Assembly: GCF_019097595.1 (NCBI RefSeq)
Contig: NC_080710.1
Span: 8,309,780 to 8,373,779, forward strand
Length of the DNA: 64,000 nucleotides
From: Hemibagrus wyckioides
Lineage: Eukaryota; Chordata; Actinopteri; Siluriformes; Bagridae
Direction: 5' to 3'
Below are positions 24,964 through 38,010 of the stretch, piece by piece. Position 1 is the stretch's first letter; each line of letters starts with the position of its first letter. The notes beneath the pieces are model-generated. The model did no database searches. It worked only from the letters and a program-made list of their open reading frames with translations, and was not told the DNA's origin. The translations under genes and the position numbers were made by a program.

Positions 24964-25403
24964 TATGAGAGAAGAATGTGGACGAAGATAAATCATCAGA
25001 GGAACTGAAGAGCAGCAGGGGTGCTTGTGTGTGTGTGTGTGTATGGTTTTTTTTTTCTTCCGGAGTGAGGCACCAACCTGAAGCGGAGGAGAGGATATAT
25101 TTGAGCTGTAAATTTTGTTTAGGGTCGTGTTAAGGGAGGCGAATGGGGTTTGACACAGCGTTTAGGGTTAAGGACAGTGGGTTTGAACAATTTTTGTAAG
25201 TAAAAGTGCCCTTCTCTTTTGTATTGGGGTGGGGGAAATTTAAAACCTTTTTTTTTTTCCTAAAGTGAGAAGCCAATCACGCAAATCATTGTCCACTGAT
25301 CATGACTCTGCAGACTAGCTGTGGAAAAGAAAGCAGTGGAAACTCAATCCAGCACCGGGCATCCTGACAAATTTCTTTTCCATCCCAGAATCCTGATCTT
25401 TTA

Positions 25404-25409
25404 ATTAAA
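25404..25409 (+). terminator. Possible bcam poly(A) signal (ATTAAA)
   Basis: ATTAAA about 440 bases after the bcam stop, followed within 30 bases by T- and CT-rich DNA. I find no AATAAA closer. The end of the 3' UTR remains uncertain, and the T-rich array beyond 25.8 kb could also be transcribed. Confidence 0.3.
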
Positions 25410-25802
25410 TCACTGGGTGCTCTTCTCTTTTTCGACTTCGTCTGCATTAGACACTGCACTTACTGTCTGTTCTTTCCCAATTCTTCACAAGTGCACTGAA
25501 ACCTGGTGATCATCTGCTCGTAAGCACACACTTTGTCCTGTACAAATTGCTTGACTGTGGACTTGCATGCTACTGAACATAGCCTGTCTCTCTTCTTTCC
25601 CTACATTTGTATGTATAGCCAAATGTTTGCTTTTTTTATATATATATCTGTATTACATGGTAGCTTCTTATACAGCATTGCCAATACATCTGTAAAGTTT
25701 GAGCAAACCAAATGCTTGGAGGTGCCATGGAGCAAGAGATTAGAAAGCCAGCAACACAATGTCATGCTAATGAATGCTCTGATATGTACAGGACTAACAA
25801 TG

Positions 25803-26330
25803 AGACGCTTGAGGGTTTTTTGTTTTGTTTTGTTTAATTTTTTTTAAACCCTGTGACCTCGCAGAAAATCGTAGGTTTTTTTTTTTGCTTGTTTTTGTAA
25901 CCCTGTGACCTTGCAAAAATTATTCGTTTTTTGTTTGGGGTTTTTTTTTTTGCTTGTTGCAAAATATCTTTTTGTTGTTGTTTTTTAAACATTGTCACAG
26001 CAAAACATCTTGTTTTCTTGTTTTTATTTTGTTTTTTTAAACCCTGTGACCTAAAACAAATATATATTTTAGTAGTTGTTTTTTTTGTTTGTTTGTTTGT
26101 TAAACATCTTGTTTTTTTGTTTTTATTTTTGGGTTTTTTTTTTTAACCCTACGACCATCTTGGATTTTGATTTTTGGCCTTTTTTTTAAACCATGTCACC
26201 TTGATATAAAAAAAAAAACCATCTTGTTTTTTGATTTGCTTTGCTTTTTGTTTTATTTTTAACTCTGTATTCTTGTGAAACATCTTGTTTTGTTTTGGCT
26301 TTCTTGTTTTTTGTTTTTTTTTCCATACCT
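25803..26330. repeat. Degenerate T-rich tandem array with 'accctgtgacc' units
   Basis: About seven units. Each has a T/G-rich spacer and a variant of aaaccctgtgacctt, then 'aaacatcttg' (around 25846, 25900, 25990, 26038, 26145, 26200 and 26265). Units differ in length and sequence. No coding potential. Confidence 0.6.
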
Positions 26331-26527
26331 GGATGCCTCAGTGCAACCTGGCCATGCACAAACAGTATGCTATTTATACTAAAAGGGCTGTGGAGATAAA
26401 TACAGAACTCTTATCCTCTTAGACAACTCCATGTGTGTTTCTCAGACCTCCGTGATTTGTATTTAGTTTAGTGCCTATTTAAAATCCTCCAGCATCTCAC
26501 TCAATTCCAGTTGCATGGCCCTGTACA

Positions 26528-26722
26528 AAAATCTACATTGACAGCATTTGGCAGACGCTCTTATCCAGAGTGACTTACATTTATTATCTCATTTTATACA
26601 ACTGAGCGATTGAGGGTTAAGTGACTTGCTCAAGGGCCCAGAGGTGGACACTTGGTGGACCTGGGATTTGAGCTCACGACCTTCCAAGCATGCGTTAATC
26701 ACTAAGCTACCACATCCCCCAC
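26528..26722 (-). mobile_element. tRNA-derived SINE
   Basis: In reverse complement the head reads tagcttagtgattaacgc (A-box-like) and then gagctcaaatccc (B-box-like). After 'cccttgagcaagtcactta' comes the tail 'ctctggataagagcgtctgc'. Same family as the copy at 437 and better preserved. Confidence 0.75.
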
Positions 26723-29324
26723 ATTCAAAAAATTTCCTTTTTTGAAACCAAAAATATGAAAGGCTGTAAAGGTATTGAATTCTCTATCATATTAAGAGAC
26801 TTAAAGCTCCAGCCAAATTACTGCTGTTATGTCCGTGATATATTCTTTGAATGTGATTAAATAAGTATGTCACACACACTGTGCTTCTTTCCCACAGGCT
26901 CTAGCAGAGTAATTAAAGATGCTCTAACTTATATCACATGCGAGGTAACAGTAATTGAATAAGGCCGGTTAGGGAAGTGTGTGTTTATGCTATACATCCG
27001 AAGGCTTTGATTTGAATATGAGCTAACTACTGAGTCTTGAGTGTACATATATATATGTATCCTGCGGTATTGTGTGCGGTATCCATTAACCGCACACACA
27101 CACACACACACATATGCACGCATACACACAAATACTCGATGCTTTTTCAATATGTGGCTCTGAGAGTGAACTAGCACCATCATTCATCATATTCATCAAG
27201 CTGAATATTATATTTTATATTTGATTAGATTTTTTTTTTTCCAGCTATAATTTCATGCCAATTTGTCACTGAGATGTCATCAAGCATTATAGCCATTTTT
27301 TTTTTTTCAATTTTGTGAAAGAAACATATTATTTTTGCATAATTTTTTGTTTAATGATTTTTGTGTTTAAACTACTGAAATACTTCTTCTGTTCTCTCTC
27401 TGTCACGTTCACTGGTCTCACAGGTCAGATTTAGATATCTTGTCAAGTATTGTGACTGCTTTCTCCTTTCTGATGTATATTTTGTGGTATTAGTTGTGTG
27501 ATTTGTAGCCTGTTTCTTCCTCTTTTGTGGATCTGTGTAGAATTTATACTGATAAAAAAAAAAATCCCACACCTTACCTGTGTCCTGTGTTGTGTTCTAT
27601 TACACACTATACATGACTATAGATGACACACAAAGGACCTTGCTCAGTTAATCAGGGAAACAAGATATTATCTGTGTGTATTCAATGCAGGCAAACTCAT
27701 AAGTATAGGATTTTTTGATACTTCTATAAAAAGTTATATAAAACATTCTGCTGCTTTATGTATCAAGGCATCATCTTAGAGCGCTATTAAGCTTTCTTAC
27801 ACAATATACAAAAAAGCAGAGATTCTTCTTCAGAGGCCTCCAGTGAGCAAGACAACCTTGTTCTTACTTGCCTCAGCATGCCAAGTGCCCATTAAGATAT
27901 TGAAATACCTCTTGGTGAACCTGCAGGGTGATTTGTGGCCTGGAGGAAGAGAGGATAGAAGCAGTAAAAGGAGGAGGACAGATAAGAAGAAGGAGGACAG
28001 CAGAAGTACTCCTGAATTAAAAAAACAAATTAATTAAACGAGTAGATGAATTGGATGGCTTTTAAAAATAAATCACTAAGAGCGGAAAAAAACCCATTTT
28101 GTCAGCTTTTCGGAAATTCTTAAAAGATATGAACTGGGTTTTTTGTGCTTGTCTTTGATGCAAGATGAATTACAGAGTATATGGAAATGCTCATTAAACA
28201 GGAGGGTTTTCAGTAAACTGAACAATGAAACTTGAGCAATTTGTTATAGCACAAGGTCTCATAATATAAATGATGTAGGGCAAATGGCATCACAACACAC
28301 ACAAACACACACTTAAAGGCAGACAGGCAGGTCCATTTCAGGTTTATCTCGATTACACTCTCTTTACTCCACGCCAAATTTTGTCCAAATCTGAGACACA
28401 AAAATCTTTTGTTTGAACTGAATAAAAACCACAAAACTCACAATTCTGTCCTTTGTGTAATTAACAATACATACTAAGTCTACTTTTAATTTTTTCCTTA
28501 AAAAGCATATTAGGGGGGAAAATAATTATACAATAAATCTTGTTCATGTTTGCTCCAGTTACGATTGTAGCTGTCAATCACTGCTGATGGCAAACTCCAG
28601 TGAAAACCATCAGCCAAAATGTAGATCAAATAATTGTTCACATTTACATTTACCACATTTCACAGCTGCCTTTAGCCAGAGAGACTTGTAAAAGTGATAT
28701 CAGTATCAGTGATACTGTATCACTAGGTCAAGGACTAAGTATACCGTCTAAAAACTCTGTTGAAATGGGCTTCATTGCTAGGAAGCATGAGTCTACAGTC
28801 TGGGCTATACAGAATTCAGCTCCAGCATCTCTGCTTTCTGTTACGATCACTTCTGATATGATTGCTTTCTCAGCTTCTTGATACTTAAAGGAGATATTAG
28901 ATACTCCTTAGTCAGCCAACTCTCTTGAATGCGATCCAAATATTCACCGACCTTTCTTTCACCTGTCTCGACGTTTATTTATGGTTGTAATAAAATCACT
29001 TCCTTAATCTAATTAAAACACCCATCACTCTCAGTGAACCGCCAGCCCTTTCATTTAGCCCACAGCACGTCTCCCGTGCCTGTCAAAAGGGTAGAAAAGA
29101 AAACAGTGAGGAGTGCTGCGGTAAACTGAAAACCAGCTTTGCTGACTGTTTAATCAGTCATACCACATGAACACAGAGAGATGAAGGAGATGAGTAATGC
29201 TGCGTCCACATTTACAGCAACTCAACAGTGATCGGTCATTTATACAGTAAGAGCTGGCAACTTCACAGCAATGTGGGTGTGTCTGGTAATGCGACAAAAC
29301 TGATAAAAGTTCACGCAAATAATG
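26723..29324. other. Intergenic DNA without recognised gene
   Basis: AT-rich, with a short CA tract at 27094-27112. A possible SINE scrap lies near 28655-28745 ('actgtatcactaggtcaaggac'). The open frame at 27843-28037 has a lysine- and arginine-rich end and resembles nothing I know. Confidence 0.4.
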
Positions 29325-29553
29325 TGGCGACTTAAGTGATGACTCAAGTGCTGTTGATTGGAAGATCAGGGTTCAAGCCCCAGCACCACCAAACCCCACT
29401 GTCCAGGGTAAAGTCCCTTAACCCTCCCTGCTCCAGGGGAGCTGTATCATAGCTGCCCCTGTGCTCTGACCCCAACCTCCTCAAGTGGGATATGCAAAGA
29501 AAAGAATTCCATTGTGCTGTAATGTATATGTGGTGATAATAAAGGCTTCTTGC
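29325..29553 (+). mobile_element. SINE-like repeat R4 ('gataataaaggcttctt' tail)
   Basis: Runs 'gatcagggttcaagccccagcacc', 'tgctctgaccccaacctcc', 'gggatatgc' and 'attccattgtgctgtaatg', and ends in gataataaaggcttctt. A B-box-like ggttcaagccc is present. Other copies: 52368-52592, 59553-59716, 59724-59917, and 49195-49311 on the minus strand. Confidence 0.7.
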
Positions 29554-30224
29554 CCTCAATGGGAGTGAACAGAGTAGAGCGCACACCGCTTCTCGTATGA
29601 TATGATGCAGATTTTCACGCCAAATCTCACTTCAGAACGTTTCATTTTAGTGGCAAGAAAACTGATTTGTTGTCGAGTGGAATGCAAGTAGCACTGATAC
29701 ACTTCATTCCCATGGCAACCAGGTATGAAGGTCTCCTCCTGAACAACAACTTGCAGATAAAACTTCTGCATGTGTGAATGTAGCTTCAGTGCCATCAGTT
29801 TACATTCTAATAAAATAACTCTGATGGAAATAAAGTTATTTTGGCTGGAGCTAGAGATTAAATTGCTGTGGATCCTGATTGTTTTAGAGAGATAAATCAT
29901 CACACTGATGTCACTCCATCTTACTGATTTCAGTATGATGCTGATCTCTCATTAGTGTAAGTGACAGTTAGTTATTTTGGTGCTTGGCTCTGACTCTTTA
30001 AACCAGCAAAACTTGTGCATGTGTCTGTGTATGTTGAAACGGTAAGAGGAAAAATGTGTGTGTGTGTGTTCAGGAAGGAGTCATAATCCTGATTGTAAAA
30101 GGTGTTAAGCTATTATGTCTTCACCTGGGGGAAGGGGAAAACTGGAAAACATTTCTGTCAGTTCTTTCCCATCCGTGTTGAGAAGCAAAAAGTGATCAGA
30201 GCAATTGAAATGTATTATTAAAAG

Positions 30225-30256
<32 letters not shown>

Positions 30257-31254
30257 ACCTGTAAGTCCATCATGTATCTGAAAGGATGTGCTGATACATC
30301 AGAGCGTGAAAGGATGTGCTGATACGATACATCAGAGCGTGTATCTGTGGACTGTGTTTATATTGTGCTTTTTTCCTCCCAGATATTTACTATTTACTAC
30401 ACTCATGATGGAGCATGTTCACATTCACCACTGAAGCAAAATCCTCATTAAATCCTTTCAGCTCAAAGGAAGAAAAGTTCAGCACAAAGATTTGTAGGCT
30501 GAAGACGGCACCAGCATTGTGCTTATTCACTTATGATCCTTGGTTAATTACAGTAGACTTCATTTTCATTAATATTCTTATACACTGCCTTTGTGCTTCA
30601 CTCATTTTTTCTTTCTTTTTTTTTTAACATTGCTTTCAGCACCATTATTACTTGCTCTCTTGGGAATGGTGTGTGCGTGTGTGTGTAAAGTGTGTTATGT
30701 GACACACTCAATTGGCTCTTTAGCGATGATGCCCCTCTAATGAGCATGGGACTCAGGCGTATGGCTCTCAAAGCTTCACAGCCAATTATGGAAATGAACT
30801 CATGCACAAACAAAGACTTGGATTGAATTAGTAAAGTTATATATGGTCGTCGTTATCTATTATAAATATATCATCTCATTTCTTTTAATATATAAAGCCA
30901 ATAACTCACAAATTTACCCCAAACTAAAGGTCTGTAGATGAGCAGTCTAGACATTTTAACCTTTACACATTCAGTATATGCTTCTGCTTGGTTGGAATAA
31001 AAACCTGCACCCACACCGGCCCTTTCTGGATGTGACTGGACACTGATGTACTAAGACAACACTTCAAGACATCAGGCAGAAAGTTAAAAGTCCAACACAG
31101 CTGTTTGTTTCAGAAGGACAGTGATCTTAAGCACATCTAATAATCTAGGCTTTAATAAAAAGGCTTAAAATCCATCAAAGTAAAAGTATTGAGGTGGGGT
31201 GATGTTTGAGATAGCAATATGTACAATATCTAATGGCTCACAATGTTATTCATT

Positions 31255-31410
31255 TCAAAACTGTGTACTGGTCAGGGCTGTGCTGTTCCTTGTCAATTAT
31301 TATACAAGTACTGTACTGTCTTTTGTCTCTGTAGTTTACTTAGTTCTGTGTGTTATGTAGCACCAGGGTCCTGGAGGAACGTTCTTTCATTTCACTGTAC
31401 CAGCTTTGCC
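31255..31410 (+). repeat. Fragment of a fish repeat with 'gtcctggaggaacg'
   Basis: Contains 'tactgtactgtc' and 'accagggtcctggaggaacg' with 'tttcatttcactgtac', a block I associate with a dispersed fish repeat. Everything else between 29554 and 32507 is AT-rich, with a TG run at 30228-30254 and no gene. Confidence 0.4.
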
Positions 31411-32507
31411 TTGCTAAAATGTCCCAAAATAGCCAATTATTTCACATTTCACAAGCATTTACTATTAAAGCGCATCATACATCAAGCATCAACTTTACAG
31501 TAACTCAATCTTTTACCCTGTAGTTTTAACCAGTGTCAGTAAAACCTTCCTCCAGTTAGAGGCTCGGCAGGAAAAGAGAGCTTAAGAGTCTTCAACCCTG
31601 ACATAACTCACATACTTTCCTCCACCTTATCATTGCTGTGTTTTTCCTCTGCACTAGATAACAGCTCTGCCCATTAGAAAGGACACCTGGACGCTTTGTC
31701 TCACACCAGACCTCAAACTGTTTATAAATTTGGAGTACATAAAGTATTATTATTAGTTGAAGTACTGTAGTGGTCATTTAAATGTATGAATTATCCCTTA
31801 CTGCACTATAACTCTTTCTAAGTGGTCTTGGTTGAATGGACCATTTCAACCATCGTCAATTTTTTTTTTTTTAATCAAGATTTTTATTTATTTATTCAGG
31901 TTTACTTCACATCAGGGACACATATCACGGCCCAGTGAACTAGATTCCATGAAGCTGTCCATTTTTTTTTATGTTTTTGTTTATGTATATCTTGGAAACG
32001 AGAGAAAATATGCCTGGAAAATGACAAAATGATACAGCTAGATTTCAAAATAATAATAATAATTTGTGCAGTAGCCTAATTTCTATTAGATCTAGTAAAA
32101 ATGTTATCTGATAGTTTATTCGCTGGCTCTGTATTGACCTGCATGTAGTCTAGCATCAGCATGTCCTCAGTGACAGAAAGGGTTGAAGTGCTGGAGCTTG
32201 TTGTTATATATTTTTTAAGAACATTGCCTAGCCATACCAAGTTCTCCCATATCAATCTTTCAAAAACAAAAAAAATACTTGTGCTCATCACCCCACAATT
32301 TATAAAACTGTCATGTTCTGTCTGTAAACACGATATAGAGTATGGGTGTAACAGTATTTATGAGTAATTATTATGTATGTCCAGAATGTGTGTAATACAC
32401 TGCACAGATGCTGGCAGTGCCTGACTCGGTTCACATCCTGTATTAGATTTCCCCAACAGTGACAATTCAGCTGATAATTCAACTTCTTCCATCCTGAAGA
32501 GGCATGC

Positions 32508-33292
32508 ACTCACTATCCACTTTAATAGGAACAGCTGTGGACCTGCTCGTTTCAATCATGTAGCAGGGGCACAATGCATGAAATCATGCAGGTGCAGGTC
32601 AAAAGCTTCAGGTAATGTTCACATCAAACATCAGAATAGGGGGGGAAGTGATCTCAGTTATAGAATCAAGCAAACTGGACCGGTGAAGATTTGAAAAATC
32701 CAGTCCAATCCAGTCGGTCCAGTTTGCGTGACTCCATAACTGAGATCACATTTTTATCTTCATTCTGATGTCTCTTTCTTTATTCTGATATCTTCAGTCT
32801 TCAGCTTTCCAGTCTGCATGAGTCTGTGCCCATGACAGCCTCAGACAGCCTTGTTCTTCACTGACAGGAGTGGTCATTTGTTGTTGTAGCCCATCCACCT
32901 CAGGGTTTGATACTTTGTGCTTTCTCAGCTGCTTTGCTTTTCTGCTCACCACAGCTGTAAAGAGTGATTATTTGAGTCACTATAGACTTCTGCTCAACTC
33001 AGACCAGTTTGATCTCTCTCATCAACATGGTGTTTCAGCCTGCAGACCCGACCACTTGCGAGATGTTTTCTTGTACCATTCTGTGTAAATTCTAGAGACT
33101 GTTGTGTGCGAAAATCCGGAGCTCAGCAGTTTTTGAAACACTCAAACATGTCCATATGGCAGCAACAAAAATGCCACGGTTAAAGTCACAGAGAGCATTA
33201 TCTTAAGCTTTCGATCTGTAACTGGATGATGTTTGTGCATTGTGCTGCTGCTGTATGATTGGCTGACTGGATACTAATCACCCATTAAATAA
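32508..33292 (-). mobile_element. Rearranged Tc1-like transposon relic
   Basis: Opens with cactcactatccactttaa and 'ataggaacagctg', a degraded terminal repeat related to the element at 43522-44577. Inside, in reverse, lie remnants of a transposase ('tcactgacaggagtgg', 'tgttgttgtagcccatcc', 'caccacagctgtaaagagtg', 'gtaaattctagagactgttg'). Frames are broken. Part of the left end is duplicated in inverse orientation. Confidence 0.65.
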
Positions 33293-35082
33293 AAAGTAAA
33301 AAAGAAATTAGGCTACAGTATTTCACACCTCACAAGGAATAGTCAATTTTATTGCGGTTACTTTTCTCAAAAAAGATGCCATATGCAGCAAACTGCAATC
33401 TCCGGGGGACACAGCATGCGAAATGAGACGCAGTGAATATAGAAACACTGTATAACAATGCGTTGTGTCACAGGATCTTGTAGCGAACATGAATAAAATG
33501 ACATTACATATAGCAAAAAAACAAATTAACACAATTCAGTCTCACAAGTTTCCTTTCACTGCAGCAAAAAAAAAAAAAAAAACACAGTCCACCCCAGGGA
33601 TCTGTAATGAAGGCAAAAAAAACCCAAAAGCATAAAGGGTTCTTGAAAAAGCTTAACAACTATTTTGAAGAATCAAAAGGATTTTCTTGAAAAGTCCGCC
33701 TTGAAAATGCATTTGTAAGGATGTCTGCGACCAAATCGATTTCTTCTCCTCTGTCAACCATTGTGAGTTAAAATATATATATTTCATTTCGTTTGTGCGG
33801 TTCGCTGCCTCTGACTACTCCAATTATCCAATCAAAGGACGGGAAATTGCTGACGTAATCATATGCCTGCTAGATGGCCCCAGTGACACCAACTCGAAAT
33901 CTGATTGGTTAATGGAACAGTTTCATTGCCACTTATTTTAAGCTTCGGGCGCCTGCACTATTGATTCTGAAGGCCTTACGGCCGGGCAACACATGATGTC
34001 AGCCACTAGCTGAAATATGATTGGATAAATACTCTTATCATAAATATACACTACTGGAAGCAGCACAACTGAGAGAAAAGCTATGAAACGTAGTTAATAG
34101 ACTATTGGGAATAATTTAATACACATTCAGGGAAAAATATATTAAATATATTAAAATGCAAGTCAGTGATTCAGATCACTGCTGTTTAGGCCAACAGAGA
34201 AGGCCTTGCTGGCCCCGACGGTCCGCCACTGGCTTAGTGCCATGTGAGCACATGTGAGTAATGATCACAAATGATCACAGAAAGTTTTTAAATCACAATC
34301 TATGGCTTCCATATAGATTGTATGCACTATTATTATCCCCTTCAACTGTAGTAAATAATTCTATTTTTGCATAATATTTATTCGGCTTTTAATATATTTA
34401 TGTCATTACATTTTTTCAGAGCACAGTGTGGGGAGGGGATTTTTTTTATTCAAACAAAATGATCTGGCTGTGCAGGGTACCTGCTGATTTCACCCATACT
34501 GTTTGCTTTGTGAACAGACAGGGCAGAGAGAAGGGGCATTGTTGAGTGTCTATAACATGACTAACAAGAGGCTCATCCAAACACAAAGAAGCGCTCTGGA
34601 ATGTGAGGCAGTTTTCCAAAACAGGTTATTTTCTCACTACACAATACTCCTGTGTTGAGCCTATGACTTTTTTTTTTTAGGTTCTATGTGTTTCCCAAGT
34701 TATTGGTAAAATTAGGAAATAAATGTGTGAGTTTCAGGGAAGCTTATCCCTCTAGGCCACGCCCACATCCAGTTTAAATCTGAATATATATTCAGATACT
34801 AGAATTAACTCTAAATACCCAAACACACATAGAGATACACATAGCAGCTGTGCTTTATAAACCTAACACACACATATACACTGAAATATGCTTTATAATA
34901 GCATAGTTCATGCTATTGCTAATAATGGAAAGCTGATAATATTAGTAATAAGTGATGATAAACCAGATGGTGATTTCCAGCTTGCTTAATGTGAGTGTTG
35001 CTCATGTTTAAGTCATCCTCTCTCAAGCTTTGAATCAATACTTGACTCACAAAGGGGTCCAGCCACTAACATAACTTCTCAT

Positions 35083-35113
<31 letters not shown>

Positions 35114-36079
35114 AGTGCGTGTGCATGCTTGCCCTGGAGCGCATATCCTTGCATTCCTTATTCTCTTTGCCAAACACTTGACAGGTATCTCGGGTTCCAT
35201 AGAATTCTGGTTGTTTTTGTTGGTTTTTTTCAGGCAGTATTTCTTTTTCAGTGTATGACAAATGGACACACAATGAATGGCTTTAATTGGGCAACATCAC
35301 CTGCAATGTAAATATGTGTGCGTACAATATATAATGTACAAAAGAAATCTTTACTGGCTTTTATCTAATTTATGGTTTTATTCAGGGTTTGGGAGTGAGG
35401 GGTTCTTATTGATGTATGTCAGATAATGCAATCTCTGTGGAAGGACAGAAATAAATCCATCAATACCTCTCCTCTTGTTTATTGCCAGAGCCCATATTGT
35501 ATGATTTAAAATGGAGAGAGGTCAGCTTTTCTCAACTGCACGTCTGCTGAAAGGCTGTTTTTTTTTTTTTGCTTACCGAAGAGAGGGTGGATGGAGTGTA
35601 CAATAAATGTGTAACCTTGGCAACACTGAAGAGAGCATGTGGAGATGATTACAGTGATAGGGCTAAAAACTAAATCTGTTATCCAGCTTATCTCTAGAAG
35701 CATTAATATTATTTGCATTTGTTTTGATCTGGCAAATTTCTCCATGAATATACAACAATAATTAAAATGTTATGAAACTGACAAATATGAACAAATGCAC
35801 AAATGTCTCATTTGACTTTTTATACTATTTTCATTCAAGTTAAAAAGCTATTTCCAAAATTAGCACATGCACATTTTATTAATTTGTATTCCCCATACAA
35901 TATTGCTATGAAAACATTGAAAGTGATGGGCAACGTTTCATTGAAATAAATGGCGCCCTCAATGCAAACTAAAAGGCTGTTACAAACACAGGCACTTCCA
36001 CAGCACTGCCATTAAGGGGCAGAGAAAGCAGGAAGAGAGCTGGAGACAGAGTATAGAATTTACAATGAGGTTGAGAGAT
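33293..36079. other. Intergenic DNA without recognised gene
   Basis: No open frame resembles a protein. A perfect 20-nt palindrome (atctgaatatatattcagat) is at 34777-34796. A TG microsatellite is at 35086-35114. Confidence 0.4.
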
Positions 36080-36222
36080 ACACTCAACGTCCACTTCATT
36101 AGGAATGCTGGTTCATTTGCCTGTTCAACCTATTATCCAATCAGCCAGTCATGTAGGAGCAGCAAAAAATACATCAAGACCAGGTCAAGAACTTAATGTT
36201 CACATCAGAATGTGGAAATAAA
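36080..36222 (+). mobile_element. Tc1-like terminal fragment
   Basis: 'cactcaacgtccacttcatt' is followed by 'ccaatcagccagtcatgtagg' and 'gttcacatcagaatg'. This is the left end of the same Tc1-like family as at 32508 and 43522. Confidence 0.55.
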
Positions 36223-36224
36223 TT

Positions 36225-37186
36225 CAGCTCAGTTTAATTTTACTTAAGCAATGGACATTGTCACAAAGCAGCTTTACAGAAATATAGAATTCAGAAGATT
36301 ACACATTATACATTTAGATTTATCCCAGTGGCAAGGATCAACTTAAAAGGGACTCAAAAGTAAACCCCTCCATATTTGCATCACACCATATACAATGATT
36401 CCAAATAATTTCCTTTCTATAACTGTGTACAATTTGGTCAACACATGCAATTCATTCTAATTATAACATGAAGTCTACCTTGTTGAAGTTTTCATGGAGA
36501 CTTGAGTGCAAAACTGTTTGTGGCAACTTCAGTCCAAAGACAGCTCCATGGTTTCTAAGTGATACCATCTACAGCACTCTTATGTATCTATAGACTGTGC
36601 ATGTGGCTTTATCTTCAGGAGTAGAAAGCAGTTTCCAAATGATGAGACTCCAACAGAAGTAGTTCATCAGTATGAAGGTATGAAGTATGAAGGTCCCAGT
36701 GTCCTGAGTTCCAGAACTTTCCAGACCTCTCTGATCCATCCAGATGCTCTACCCCTGGTTGGAGTTGCGTCACTTGGTGGTGCTCACTGCTGCTGTGGAT
36801 AGAACCACTTGGAGACTATCACACTGCCGTTGCATCAGCCAGCTTTCGGCAGGAAAGAATTAAGTCTATAATAAACTCAGAAACTGTACTCAAGAGCTCT
36901 TGGTTGTTGTTGTAGAAAGGACATTATCAACAGTTACATTATTTACTGTGCAATGTCACCCAGATGAGGATGGGTTCCCTTCTGAGTCTCAACGTTTCTT
37001 TTTCATATCATCTCAGGGAGTTTCTCCATGCCACCATCGCCCCAGGCTTGCTCATTAGGGATAAATGTTCGGGATAAATACTAACTTAACTTTAAACTTT
37101 AGAATTATTTTTCTATGTCTCTACTTCTGTAAAGATGTGAGACAATGTCCATTGTTAAAAGTGCTATACAAATAAATTGAACTGGA
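36225..37186. mobile_element. MITE-like repeat R3 with inverted ends
   Basis: The left end reads tttaattttac...ggacattgtcacaaagcagc. The right end reads 'gagacaatgtccattg' then aagtgctatacaaataaatt, its inverted counterpart. Inner blocks ('gggttcccttctgagtctc', 'ctcagggagtttctcc', 'gcttgctcattagggataaa') recur at 38640-39015. About 1 kb, no coding capacity. Confidence 0.65.
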
Positions 37187-37301
37187 TTGAAATTAACTCA
37201 AGAGCAGCATGTAAAGTTCCTTCTCACGTGTCATAGACTCACTGCTGGACAGTTCCATGCCAGAACAGCAGAGGGCGATCTGGCAGAGCTTCGTTTGTTA
37301 T

Positions 37302-37637
37302 TGTTATGTCCCCATGTGCTTCCGTTTACGTTTTTTCTTTTTTGCTCATGTGTTTGCCACACACACACCCCTTCCCGCCTGTTCCTTATGCCTCACTAAT
37401 TACCTTCCCTATATATACCTGCTGCATTAAATTTGCTTTTTTGCTGAGTCCTTGTCTCTCTTTTTTTTTTTTTTTACCTGGTTTTGTTTCCTGCTGCTTG
37501 TTATTTTGTATTTTAACCACCTACTTATCTCTAGTGTTTCCACATGTCTGTAGTTTTGTTATTTTCTTAAAAAATCCCACATTTGTTATTTTAGCCCTGC
37601 ATTTGGGTCAGATTTTTATTTCCACCTGCTTCTGACA
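37302..37637 (+). mobile_element. Possible solo LTR
   Basis: Starts TGTTATGTCC and ends TGACA. It has a TATA-like ctatatatacc near the middle and pyrimidine-rich DNA after it, as in fish Gypsy LTRs. No clear target-site duplication is visible, so this is tentative. Confidence 0.3.
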
Positions 37638-37689
37638 ATATGATTGTATTTGTCAGTGCTGGTTGGAGTATTTTATAAACTGCTTTCAA

Positions 37690-38010
37690 TCATCAGTCTG
37701 GGGAAAAGTCCAAGTGAGGACAAGGTTTGGACATTCTTGTTCTTGCTTGACAGGAGCGGAACCCAATTTGGTCTTTTGCTTATGTAGCCCATGCACTTCA
37801 AGGTTCAACATGTTCTGCTCTCTACGGTTTGCTGGTTCGCTTATCACAGAGGAAGAGTAGTTATTTGACTGCTTTCCTCTCAGCATGAACCAATCTTTCC
37901 ATTTTCCTCTGACCTGTCTCATCGACCAGCTGCAGAACTGCCACTCACTGAAGGTTTTTAGTTAGTTTTGTTTTTCACACCACTCTGTGTAAACACTAGA
38001 ACTCAGTCTG
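37690..38010 (-). mobile_element. Tc1-like transposase relic
   Basis: 'tgcttgacaggagcgg', 'tatgtagcccatgcacttc' and 'tcgcttatcacagaggaag' follow the same order as the reverse transposase remnant at 32.8-33.1 kb, but are more diverged. Confidence 0.5.

Noticed and set aside
27843..28037. 64-codon frame with a basic C-terminus
   Set aside because: No similarity recognised and no splice or promoter signals. Its length is expected by chance.
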